Shown: positions 8,418 through 15,029 of the stretch, one piece after another | Position numbering within the stretch: position 1 is the first letter of the stretch | Layout of the letters: every line of letters starts with the position of its first letter | NCBI GenBank assembly: GCA_020402865.1 | Contig: JADBYT010000001.1 | Span: forward strand, 62,001-126,000 | From: Bacteroidota bacterium | GTDB taxonomy: Bacteria; Bacteroidota; Bacteroidia; Palsa-965 | DNA: 64,000 nt | Direction: 5' to 3' | The notes under the pieces: model-generated | Databases searched by the model: none | Told to the model about the DNA's origin: nothing | What the model saw: only the letters and a program-made list of their open reading frames with translations | Translations under genes and position numbers: made by a program

Positions 8418-8675
8418 TCAGGGAACAGGATCATGACCATGCCCGCCCCAGGGGTGGCAGCGGCCAATGCGTTTGAGGGTTAGCCAGCCGCCGCGCAGCG
8501 GGCCATGTTTGCGTATAGCTTCTATACCATACTGCGAACACGAAGGCGTATAACGGCACGAAGGCGCGAGATACGGCGAAATGGCATACTGGTAAAAACG
8601 GATCAGCCCGATAAACAAGCCGCCGAAAATACGGCGCAGTATGTTAGGCTGAATATGTTCACCGGGTGCCTGCAT
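8418..8675 (-). CDS. yidD: YidD membrane protein insertion efficiency factor
   Basis: Small amphipathic protein that assists YidC-dependent membrane insertion. The family signature is complete: [30 protein letters not shown], quoted here in parts as [13 protein letters not shown] and [10 protein letters not shown], then [19 protein letters not shown]. The 85-residue length is normal. It overlaps the end of rnpA by 17 bases, the usual rnpA-yidD order. Confidence 0.96.
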   Translation of the reverse strand: MQAPGEHIQPNILRRIFGGLFIGLIRFYQYAISPYLAPSCRYTPSCSQYGIEAIRKHGPLRGGWLTLKRIGRCHPWGGHGHDPVP

Positions 8676-9063
8676 CGGATAGCTGCTCGCTCAAACGACG
8701 TAAAGTTAGGATTATTTTATCCTGTATCTCGCCTGAGGTAAGTGCTTCGCGATGCGTGTAAATAAGCATTACCTGAATTTTTTGCCCCGAAGCCTCAAGC
8801 TGTTCATACAACGCATGTTTGTTTAAACGGTAAGCTTCGCGGAGTTGCCGGCGGATGCGGTTGCGCATTACGGCTCGCTTAAACGAACGCTTGGGCACGG
8901 CAAACAAAATGCGCACGGGCATTTCCTGCACATCCGTTTCGCGCCACACTACCCTGAACGGAAATACCCTGAATGCAGCGCCATGCTTCACCAGCGTGTC
9001 AATCGTGGTGAGGCCGCAAAGCCGTTCGGCTTTGCTGAATGTATTGCGGCGGGTTGTGTGCAT
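8659..9063 (-). CDS. rnpA: Ribonuclease P protein component
   Basis: Protein subunit of RNase P, which matures tRNA 5' ends. The RNP motif is clear in [20 protein letters not shown] (about residues 70-90), preceded by FAVPKRSF. The N-terminal TFSKAERL matches the family. The ATG at 9063 ([15 protein letters not shown]) is preferred because a frame starting at 9084 would begin inside the terminator hairpin of hemD. The rnpA-yidD-protease order downstream of hemD is common in Bacteroidota; dnaA and rpmH are not here. Confidence 0.95.
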   Translation of the reverse strand: MHTTRRNTFSKAERLCGLTTIDTLVKHGAAFRVFPFRVVWRETDVQEMPVRILFAVPKRSFKRAVMRNRIRRQLREAYRLNKHALYEQLEASGQKIQVMLIYTHREALTSGEIQDKIILTLRRLSEQLSDAGTR

Positions 9064-9068
9064 TGGTA

Positions 9069-9102
9069 AAAAACAATCCGGCACATTGCTGCTGCCGGAT
9101 TG
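9069..9102 (-). terminator. Rho-independent terminator of hemD
   Basis: CAATCCGGCA (9074-9083) pairs perfectly with TGCCGGATTG (9093-9102). On the minus strand six T residues follow. The T-run ends about 5 bases before the rnpA start codon. Confidence 0.8.
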
Positions 9103-9131
9103 CGTAAAGGTCGTGAAAATGCGGGTTGATG

Positions 9132-9911
9132 TTACTTTTTATTCACCTGCTTCACATACTCTTCCAGCGCCATGGTCATAGACGGTGTGCCCGGACGCGG
9201 GGCGTGAATATCAAGGCGCAGTCCGGCTTCTTCCACCGCTTTGGCAGTGGCCGGGCCAAAAGCCGCAATGCGGGTTTTGTTTTGCTTGAATTTCGGAAAG
9301 TTCTTGAAGAGTGAGGTAATACCAGACGGACTGAAAAACACCAGAATATCGTAATATACATCAGCCAGATCACTCAGGTCGCTGCATACGGTGCGGAATA
9401 AAATGGCTTTAGAATAGGTGATGTTGTGTTTATCAAGCACTTCGGGCACCTCTTCCTTATGCACATCCGAACAGGGATAAAGAAACTTGTCTTCCTTATG
9501 TTTGCGGATAATCTCAATCAGATCACTGAAGGTTGCTTTACCATGAAAGATTTTACGTTTCCGGTACTGCACATATTTCTGAAGGTAATAGGCTGTTGAT
9601 TCCGATATACAGAAATACTTCATTGTATCGGGCACGGTAAAGCGCATTTCCTGACAGATACGGAAGAAATGGTCAACCGCATTGCGGCTGGTGAGAATGA
9701 CCGCCGTATGCTCCTGAAGATTGATCCGCTGCTGGCGAAACTCCTGTGCCGGAACTCCTTCCACGTGAATAAATTCACGGAAATCAATTTTCAGCCCATA
9801 CTTCTTGATCAGATCAGCGTAGGGCGATTTGTCAGTCTCAGGTTTCGGCTGGGTAACAAGAATGCTCTTGACCCGTAGTTCGCCGTTATTGTTATTCTTT
9901 GGTGCTGCCAC
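9132..9911 (-). CDS. hemD: Uroporphyrinogen-III synthase
   Basis: Cyclises hydroxymethylbilane to uroporphyrinogen III, the branch point for heme and siroheme. Sequence identity in this family is low. Support comes from the two-lobed Rossmann-like pattern (KSILVTQPKPE at the start, AVILTSRNAVDHFF, FLYPCSDVHKEEVPEVL, LVFFSPSGITSLFKNF, RIAAFGPATAKAVEEAGL) and the 259-residue length. It lies 26 bases after a DUF4271 gene, the typical Bacteroidota arrangement. Its product feeds the siroheme enzymes at 17155 and 17919. Confidence 0.9.
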   Translation of the reverse strand: MAAPKNNNNGELRVKSILVTQPKPETDKSPYADLIKKYGLKIDFREFIHVEGVPAQEFRQQRINLQEHTAVILTSRNAVDHFFRICQEMRFTVPDTMKYFCISESTAYYLQKYVQYRKRKIFHGKATFSDLIEIIRKHKEDKFLYPCSDVHKEEVPEVLDKHNITYSKAILFRTVCSDLSDLADVYYDILVFFSPSGITSLFKNFPKFKQNKTRIAAFGPATAKAVEEAGLRLDIHAPRPGTPSMTMALEEYVKQVNKK

Positions 9912-9937
9912 TTGCTCGCTCTTAAGGGGATCCGCCG

Positions 9938-10663
9938 CTATACGGCAAATTGTTTCAGGATAACGAAAAAGGGTAAAATTTCAAGGGTGCAAAGATAAAG
10001 AAATATATATACAAGAGAAAATCCTGATGTGGAAAGACCTATCAGAATGCCTCTGAAGAGTCTGTAAACCAAAATAATACCCCACAGGCCCAACCCGGTA
10101 AATACAAGCCATTCCGGGGGAATTTCGTGCGCAAAGGCCAGTAGTACAGTAACAGGGAAGAGAAGAAGTCCTAACGTTTTGTTAAATAACAGTATGTTAT
10201 AAATGTATTCCAGCGCGGCTTCTTTTTTATCGAATACAAATCCCATAAACCGGGTTGCGACCGATTTAATCAGGTAGAGCAGCACAAAAGCCAGAGCAAG
10301 TGCACCATATTGCAGCATCCCTTCCTGCGGAAGACTGAAATAGCCGATTGTTTGCCACACAAAAAGCGGTGTAACCAGTAAAAAGTTGATAATGAGTAAT
10401 AAAGAAGCCCTGCCGGTAAGTGCATTTTCCTCGCGGTAAAGCATGCTTACCGAAGAAGCTCTGAAAAATCCCCCTGCCAGTTGTGTCAGCCGCCGCCCGT
10501 CAAACACCCGCAGCACAACCAATGCTGCAAATGCTGCAAACAGAAAAAGCGACACCCACGAACTCCCGCCCGGGTTGGCTACCGGATCGGGATGAAAACT
10601 GCGCGAAGTACCCCAGTCGGCAGCTAAAGCCTGAAGCAATAATCCGGTGTGGTGTGCTGGCAT
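9938..10663 (-). CDS. DUF4271 domain membrane protein
   Basis: A 241-residue protein with about seven hydrophobic helices (LFLFAAFAALVVL, LLLIINFLLVTPLFVW, ALALAFVLLYLI and others) matching the uncharacterised DUF4271 family found next to hemD in Bacteroidota. The ATG at 10663 is preferred; the six codons before it start from TTG and overlap the promoter. The function is unknown; pairing with hemD hints at a link to tetrapyrrole metabolism but this is only context. Confidence 0.82.
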   Translation of the reverse strand: MPAHHTGLLLQALAADWGTSRSFHPDPVANPGGSSWVSLFLFAAFAALVVLRVFDGRRLTQLAGGFFRASSVSMLYREENALTGRASLLLIINFLLVTPLFVWQTIGYFSLPQEGMLQYGALALAFVLLYLIKSVATRFMGFVFDKKEAALEYIYNILLFNKTLGLLLFPVTVLLAFAHEIPPEWLVFTGLGLWGIILVYRLFRGILIGLSTSGFSLVYIFLYLCTLEILPFFVILKQFAV

Positions 10664-10678
10664 AATGGTGTGATCAGG

Positions 10679-10686
10679 CAAAAATA
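10679..10686 (-). promoter_or_regulatory. TAnnTTTG -7 box for the DUF4271-hemD operon
   Basis: TATTTTTG on the minus strand, 15 nt before the ATG at 10663 and immediately after the yceI terminator. Confidence 0.55.
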
Positions 10687-10688
10687 CG

Positions 10689-10721
10689 AAAGCCCCGGCT
10701 GTTTACACTGGCCGGGACTTT
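10689..10721 (-). terminator. Rho-independent terminator of the yceI-like gene
   Basis: AAAG+CCCGGC (10689-10699) pairs with GCCGGG+CTTT (10711-10721). The single mismatch on the plus strand is a G-U pair on the minus strand, so the structure favours minus-strand RNA. A T-rich stretch follows. Confidence 0.65.
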
Positions 10722-10743
10722 CCAAATTGGTATCCGTTACGGA

Positions 10744-11295
10744 TTATTTTTTGTTGGCAGCCACCATGTCGGCATGTACGGTTACTTCCACACTTTCGGC
10801 AATTTTGGCGCCTACCGCTGAAGGAACTGCCACATTGTGATCTTTCAATGCCAGCATAAATTTACAGTCAACTGTAATTTTGCCGCCTTTTACTACCACC
10901 GTGGCCGGGATCGTGCGCACTTTATCTACACCATGCACACCAAGCGTGCCGGTAATGGTTACGTTGTAGGTGCCGTCTTTTTTGTAATCCACCTTTTCGT
11001 TGATTTTGCCTTTGAATGAAGCTTTGGGGAACTTATCGCTCTCCATATAGTTTTCATTAAAGTGCTCCTCCATGAGTTCGTTCGGAAAATCAAATCCTTT
11101 GATGTTGATGCTCACAATTACATCGTTGGTATTTGTATTGAGCAGCATGGTGGCTGTGGTATCCGTGGCGCTGATGTCTTCAAGCGCAGTGTGTGAATAA
11201 AATTTTACTGAACGTGAAGCAGCTTTGTAAATCTGAGCAGATGCGCTGGCCGCAAAAGCCACAACAACGAACAGGAGAAGACCTAATTTTTTCAT
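10744..11295 (-). CDS. YceI family secreted protein
   Basis: Lipocalin-like beta-barrel that binds isoprenoid or other lipid ligands. The start at 11295 gives a textbook signal peptide (MKKLGLLLFVVVAFAASASA, then QIYKAAS); the upstream codons of the longer frame do not fit. Family features are the SVKFYSHTALEDISATD opening, VSINIKGFDFPNELMEEHFNENYM, FPKASFKGKI and GTLGVHGVDKVR. The mature length of about 163 residues is normal. It is probably periplasmic. A promoter (CTTG-N19-TATATTTG) lies about 105 bases upstream. Confidence 0.88.
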   Translation of the reverse strand: MKKLGLLLFVVVAFAASASAQIYKAASRSVKFYSHTALEDISATDTTATMLLNTNTNDVIVSINIKGFDFPNELMEEHFNENYMESDKFPKASFKGKINEKVDYKKDGTYNVTITGTLGVHGVDKVRTIPATVVVKGGKITVDCKFMLALKDHNVAVPSAVGAKIAESVEVTVHADMVAANKK

Positions 11296-11404
11296 GATCG
11301 GTTTGAGTATGATGGTTTGTTTTGTAGGCATTTTGACAAGTTGCGTGCCAAACTGCCTTATTTTTCGATTAAAAACAGGTGATACACCAAATTGTTTGTA
11401 GCAA

Positions 11405-11435
11405 CAAATATACCAAAGCTGCTGAGTTTTTCAAG
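11405..11435 (-). promoter_or_regulatory. Bacteroidota promoter for the yceI-like gene
   Basis: On the minus strand CTTG (11432-11435) is followed after 19 nt by TATATTTG (11405-11412), giving a 5' leader of about 100 nt. Confidence 0.5.
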
Positions 11436-11535
11436 CGAGAAGCCCCTGCAGTCCTTATTTGTACAAGATGGCCCCTGCATTTTCAGGTAATCGCCGCACA
11501 AAATGCTGTTTTTATGGTTGGCCCGGCTATTTGCT

Positions 11536-11543
11536 TATTTTTG
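11536..11543 (+). promoter_or_regulatory. TAnnTTTG -7 box for the acyl-CoA dehydrogenase gene
   Basis: TATTTTTG, 27 nt before the ATG at 11571. Confidence 0.55.
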
Positions 11544-11570
11544 CAGCGCTTTTCAAAATAAAACACCAAC

Positions 11571-12749
11571 ATGGCCACCGACAACTATCAGGCTCCAGAT
11601 TACTACCTGCTCGACGAGCTTCTGACCGACGAACATAAACTCATCCGCGATACCGCCCGTGCCTGGGTGAAAAAAGAAATATCGCCCATTATCGAAGACT
11701 ATGCGCAGCGCGCGGAGTTTCCTAAACAGATCCTTAAGGGTTTAGGCGAAATAGGCGCTTTCGGCCCTTACATCCCGGCTGAATACGGTGGCCCCGGTCT
11801 CGACCAGATTTCATACGGCCTGATTATGCAGGAGCTTGAGCGCGGCGATTCGGGCGTGCGTTCTACCGCTTCTGTGCAAAGCTCACTCGTAATGTATCCG
11901 ATCTACACATTCGGTACCGAGGAGCAGAAACGCAAATACCTGCCCAAACTGGCCACCGGTGAACTCATGGGCTGTTTCGGCCTCACCGAACCCGATTACG
12001 GTTCAAACCCGGCCGGTATGATTACCAATATTAAAGACGCCGGCGATCACTACATCCTCAACGGTGCTAAAATGTGGATTTCAAACGCACCTTTTGCCGA
12101 TATTGCTGTGGTTTGGGCCAAAGACGACAACGGTGATATCCGTGGCCTTGTGGTGGAGCGCGGCATGGAAGGCTTCACCACCCCCGAAACACACGGCAAA
12201 TGGTCGCTGCGCGCAAGTGCTACCGGCGAGCTTGTGTTCGACAATGTGAAAGTGCCTAAAGAAAATATTTTCCCCAATGTAAAAGGCCTCAAAGGTCCGC
12301 TCAGCTGCCTCAACTCGGCCCGCTACGGTATTGCCTGGGGCGCACTGGGTGCTGCAATGGATTGCTATGATACGGCCCTGCGTTATTCAAAAGAGCGTAT
12401 CCAGTTTGGCAAACCCATTGGCGCATTCCAGCTCCAGCAGAAAAAACTGGCTGAGATGCTTACCGAAATCACCAAAGGACAGCTGCTCGTGTGGCGTCTG
12501 GGCGTGCTTAAAAACGAAAACCGCGCCAACCCGGCTCAGATTTCAATGGCCAAACGCAATAACGTACATACCGCCCTTGTATGTGCCCGCGAAGCACGTC
12601 AGATGCTCGGCGGAATGGGCATTACCGGCGAGTACCCCATTATGCGCCACATGATGAACCTCGAGTCGGTAGTTACTTATGAAGGTACACATGATATTCA
12701 CCTGCTCATTACAGGTATGGATGTAACCGGTTTCAACGCATTTAACTAA
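11571..12749 (+). CDS. Glutaryl-CoA dehydrogenase-like acyl-CoA dehydrogenase
   Basis: FAD flavoprotein expected to oxidise and decarboxylate glutaryl-CoA to crotonyl-CoA in lysine and tryptophan breakdown. The acyl-CoA dehydrogenase fold is complete: N-terminal helical domain, FAD-binding CFGLTEPDYGSNPAGM (about 132-147) and WISNAP, and the C-terminal domain with QMLGGMGITGEYPIMRHM. The base glutamate lies in SVVTYEGTHDIH (about residue 374), and the glutaryl-CoA-specific NSARYGIAWGALGA segment is present. The 392-residue length is normal. Other short-chain acyl-CoA substrates are possible. It is monocistronic, with a strong terminator. Confidence 0.9.
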   Translation: MATDNYQAPDYYLLDELLTDEHKLIRDTARAWVKKEISPIIEDYAQRAEFPKQILKGLGEIGAFGPYIPAEYGGPGLDQISYGLIMQELERGDSGVRSTASVQSSLVMYPIYTFGTEEQKRKYLPKLATGELMGCFGLTEPDYGSNPAGMITNIKDAGDHYILNGAKMWISNAPFADIAVVWAKDDNGDIRGLVVERGMEGFTTPETHGKWSLRASATGELVFDNVKVPKENIFPNVKGLKGPLSCLNSARYGIAWGALGAAMDCYDTALRYSKERIQFGKPIGAFQLQQKKLAEMLTEITKGQLLVWRLGVLKNENRANPAQISMAKRNNVHTALVCAREARQMLGGMGITGEYPIMRHMMNLESVVTYEGTHDIHLLITGMDVTGFNAFN

Positions 12750-12775
12750 GTAAAGCCGGAACTTCAAGCTTTCGC

Positions 12776-12812
12776 AGCGGCGGATCAGACACACTGATCC
12801 GCCGCTTTTTTT
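12776..12812 (+). terminator. Rho-independent terminator
   Basis: Perfect 13-bp stem (12776-12788 with 12794-12806), loop ACACA, then T7. It ends the glutaryl-CoA dehydrogenase transcript. Confidence 0.9.
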
Positions 12813-12972
12813 GGCAATATGCGGGCCGCTGCTTACGTTTTTAAATACAGAAAACCGGAAAAGGCACGGCGTTTGCTTTATGTCTTGTTAACTTTTCCGG
12901 TGTAACCTTTTCCCCCGGATGGAGTTATAACATAAAACGAACCGAACAGGTATTACCAATCTCCCACACACC

Positions 12973-13860
12973 ATGGTAAAAACCTTCCTTACGCTCGCAA
13001 TGCCGCTCATGCTTCTGGCGCCTGCACTGAATGCGCAGGAGTTTATGAACGGCGGATTTGAAAAAAACGGAGGCCGGTGTCTCATCAACACCACGCCGGC
13101 CGTGTTTAATGCAAACGTGCAGCACACGCGTGCCTTTGGCGCATTCCGCAAACCCGATATTGCCAGTGCCGACTGCGGCTTTGGCGCTGCGCACAGCGGA
13201 AACTGGTTTGTGGGCCTTGCTTCAAACATTCAGGGCGACATCCGTTCCGAAGCCATCAGCATGGAGCTGAACAGCCCCTTGCAAAAAGGCCAGCAGTATG
13301 CACTCAATTTCTGGGTGCGCACACGCACTGCCTCGCCCAACCTTACACTCAGCGTATCGGGTACCGACTCTGTTTTCGGTACTTCGTTTTACACCGTGTC
13401 GGCACAATCTATTGGTGCGTCGTGGACAGAAATAAGCATCCGTTTTACCGCACCGGTAAACGGCCGCTTTATCGGTATCCGCGCTTCGCATCCGGAGCTT
13501 AACGCCGGGGTTTGGCTTGATGATTTCAGCATCCGCAGCGTGTTTCAGGCCGATGCAGTAGTGCTTACGCCAGCACCCAAAGCCACTGTAGCTGTACCTA
13601 AAAAAGCCGAACCCGCCGGCATCGAAATTTTTCCCAACCCAAGCGAAGGCATGTTCCGCATTTCGCTCGACAGTACACAGGTAATTAGCATGACGGTTTA
13701 CAACATGCTGGGCACGCCGGTACAGCAGCATGTCATCGATCAGTCGCACCCGCTGCCCGATCGTATTGACCTTACCGATCAGGTGCCGGGCTTTTACTTC
13801 ATCGAACTGCTTACACCTTCCGGAAAAATAACCCGGCGTGTGGTGGTACAGCGCGGTTAA
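12973..13860 (+). CDS. T9SS-secreted protein with jelly-roll-like domain and type A sorting tail
   Basis: Secreted protein of 295 residues. Residues 1-21 are a signal peptide (MVKTFLTLAMPLMLLAPALNA, then QEFMNGGFEKNG). Residues 22-195 look like a carbohydrate-binding or discoidin-like beta-sandwich, opening FMNGGFEKNGGR and ending GVWLDDFSI. A Pro/Ala-rich linker (about 198-215) leads to a T9SS type A sorting domain (IEIFPNPSEGMFRISL, then VPGFYFIELLTPSGK). It should be exported by Sec, cross the outer membrane by T9SS, and be attached or released at the surface. The ligand is unknown. It lies alone between two terminators. Confidence 0.85.
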   Translation: MVKTFLTLAMPLMLLAPALNAQEFMNGGFEKNGGRCLINTTPAVFNANVQHTRAFGAFRKPDIASADCGFGAAHSGNWFVGLASNIQGDIRSEAISMELNSPLQKGQQYALNFWVRTRTASPNLTLSVSGTDSVFGTSFYTVSAQSIGASWTEISIRFTAPVNGRFIGIRASHPELNAGVWLDDFSIRSVFQADAVVLTPAPKATVAVPKKAEPAGIEIFPNPSEGMFRISLDSTQVISMTVYNMLGTPVQQHVIDQSHPLPDRIDLTDQVPGFYFIELLTPSGKITRRVVVQRG

Positions 13861-13871
13861 TTTCTTTACGC

Positions 13872-13906
13872 GGCAAGGTGTTGTTTGTCAGCATCTTGCC
13901 TTTTTT
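13872..13906 (+). terminator. Rho-independent terminator
   Basis: GGCAAGGTG (13872-13880) pairs with CATCTTGCC (13892-13900) with one G-U; T6 follows. It ends the T9SS cargo gene and isolates the downstream attenuator. Confidence 0.8.
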
Positions 13907-13961
13907 GTCGACATAAATCCTATAAAACCGATAGGAAAAATAGAAAAAACTTGCCCGAAAG

Positions 13962-13994
13962 TTTGGAAATGACATTTATTCAGCTCTACATTTG
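13962..13994 (+). promoter_or_regulatory. Promoter of the sulfite-reduction operon
   Basis: TTTG (13962-13965), 21 nt spacer, then TACATTTG (13987-13994): a full match to the Bacteroidota housekeeping promoter. Transcription should start at about 13999-14000, just before the leader-peptide ATG at 14002. Confidence 0.75.
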
Positions 13995-14001
13995 CACCCG
14001 A

Positions 14002-14061
14002 ATGAAACATAAACACATGCCCGCTTTTTGTTCAACCTGCTGTATGCGAAGCAGGCAATAG
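14002..14061 (+). CDS. Cysteine-codon leader peptide (19 aa) of the sulfite operon
   Basis: ATG at 14002 opens a 19-codon frame, MKHKHMPAFCSTCCMRSRQ, ending with TAG at 14059-14061. Three of five consecutive-region codons (14029, 14038, 14041) are Cys. It begins a few bases after the predicted transcription start and is followed by a mutually exclusive antiterminator/terminator pair. This is the layout of a ribosome-mediated attenuator sensing charged tRNA-Cys. The peptide itself is probably of no use after translation. The frame is too short for gene finders, so it would be missed by routine annotation. Confidence 0.75.
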   Translation: MKHKHMPAFCSTCCMRSRQ

Positions 14062-14108
14062 CGGATTGTGTTCGTATTCAACCAATACAGTTACCCTTCC
14101 GCATTGCC
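14054..14108 (+). promoter_or_regulatory. Antiterminator helix of the cysteine attenuator
   Basis: Bases 14054-14064 pair with 14099-14108: ten Watson-Crick pairs with a single bulged A at 14060. The 5' strand overlaps the last leader codons and the stop codon, and the 3' strand takes bases needed by the terminator loop and stem. A ribosome finishing the leader would cover the 5' strand; one stalled at the Cys codons would leave it free. Confidence 0.7.
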
Positions 14109-14124
14109 GCGAGAAGGGTTTTTT
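14093..14124 (+). terminator. Attenuator terminator upstream of the sulfite operon
   Basis: ACCCTTC (14093-14099) pairs with GAAGGGT (14113-14119), extended by CGC/GCG (14100-14102 with 14109-14111) past one bulged A, and followed by T6. It lies 26 nt before the first operon gene, so it must be bypassed for expression. Confidence 0.8.
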
Positions 14125-14149
14125 ATTTAATAATAGTATAGAAACAACA

Positions 14150-15022
14150 ATGGAAAAACATCTATTAAGCGAATCAGGGCCGGAAGTTTCAGCGGCTATA
14201 TATGGCTTCTGGCGCTGGGAGCAGGAATTGCAGGATACGGATTTACTTACTTCCGTTGTGGAAGAGTGCCAGCAACTGGGAATCACTTCATTTGATCTGA
14301 ATAATCCAAACGGGACAGAACAGGTGGAGAAGAGTTTTGGTAAGCTGATCAAAACCGGTGCAGTGCAGCGTGAAGATGTTGTTATTGCAGCTCGCGCGGG
14401 ATGGCAGAAAAACAAACACAGCGGTAAACTATACGCCGATCTGAGTCAGGAATCGATCCGCAGCACGGTTGACCAGTTGCTCAAAAACCTGGGAACGGAT
14501 TATGTAGATGTATTGTTGCTGCATGATTTTGATCCCTTGTTCAATGCTGAAGAAACGGCATCCGTACTTACCGATCTGGTATTGAAAAGAAAAATTCATT
14601 ACATCGGTTTATCAAATTTCAATGTGTTTCAGCATAAACTGCTTTCTGCTCATTTGAGTATTCCGGTAGTCACAAATCATATCGAGCTGAGTGTACTTCA
14701 AACGGATGCCATACGCGATGGTCGTCTTGATCTGATCCGTGAGCAGTACAGCAAACCGCTTGCACTTGCGCCGCTGGCCGGGGGACGGATTTTAACAGGT
14801 ACCGATGCGCGTACTACAGCAATCCGCTCATTGCTTGCCGAAATTGCAGAACGTTATTCGGCCAATGTAGAGCAGGTGGCTGTGGCATGGCTTTACAAGC
14901 TGCAGGCCCTGCCAATTATCGGTAGTCTTGATCTGCAACGCATTCGCAATGCGGCAAGTGCTCATACTATTACACTGAGCAATGAAGACTGGCATCTCAT
15001 TTATGAATTTGTAAAATCCTGA
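14150..15022 (+). CDS. Aldo/keto reductase-like protein with degraded active site
   Basis: TIM-barrel protein of 290 residues matching the aldo/keto reductase superfamily (YdhF-like group): LGITSFDLNNPNG, LKNLGTDYVDVLLLHDFDPL, KRKIHYIGLSNFN, VEQVAVAWLYKLQALPIIGS. It is the first gene after the attenuator and precedes sulfite reductase by 7 bases. The usual DTAxxYG motif reads DLNNPNG here, so the catalytic Tyr appears lost, and the usual ATK reads AAR, so the catalytic Lys appears lost too; the His in LLLHD is kept. It may therefore not be a classical NADPH reductase. The start at 14150 is chosen because the longer frame crosses the terminator. Confidence 0.8.
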   Translation: MEKHLLSESGPEVSAAIYGFWRWEQELQDTDLLTSVVEECQQLGITSFDLNNPNGTEQVEKSFGKLIKTGAVQREDVVIAARAGWQKNKHSGKLYADLSQESIRSTVDQLLKNLGTDYVDVLLLHDFDPLFNAEETASVLTDLVLKRKIHYIGLSNFNVFQHKLLSAHLSIPVVTNHIELSVLQTDAIRDGRLDLIREQYSKPLALAPLAGGRILTGTDARTTAIRSLLAEIAERYSANVEQVAVAWLYKLQALPIIGSLDLQRIRNAASAHTITLSNEDWHLIYEFVKS

Positions 15023-15029
15023 TTTACCC

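Noticed and set aside
12855-12918. CCGGAAAAG with two possible 3' partners (12892-12900 and near 12906) before the T9SS cargo gene
   Set aside because: The second pairing is weak and no leader frame or terminator accompanies it; treated as chance.
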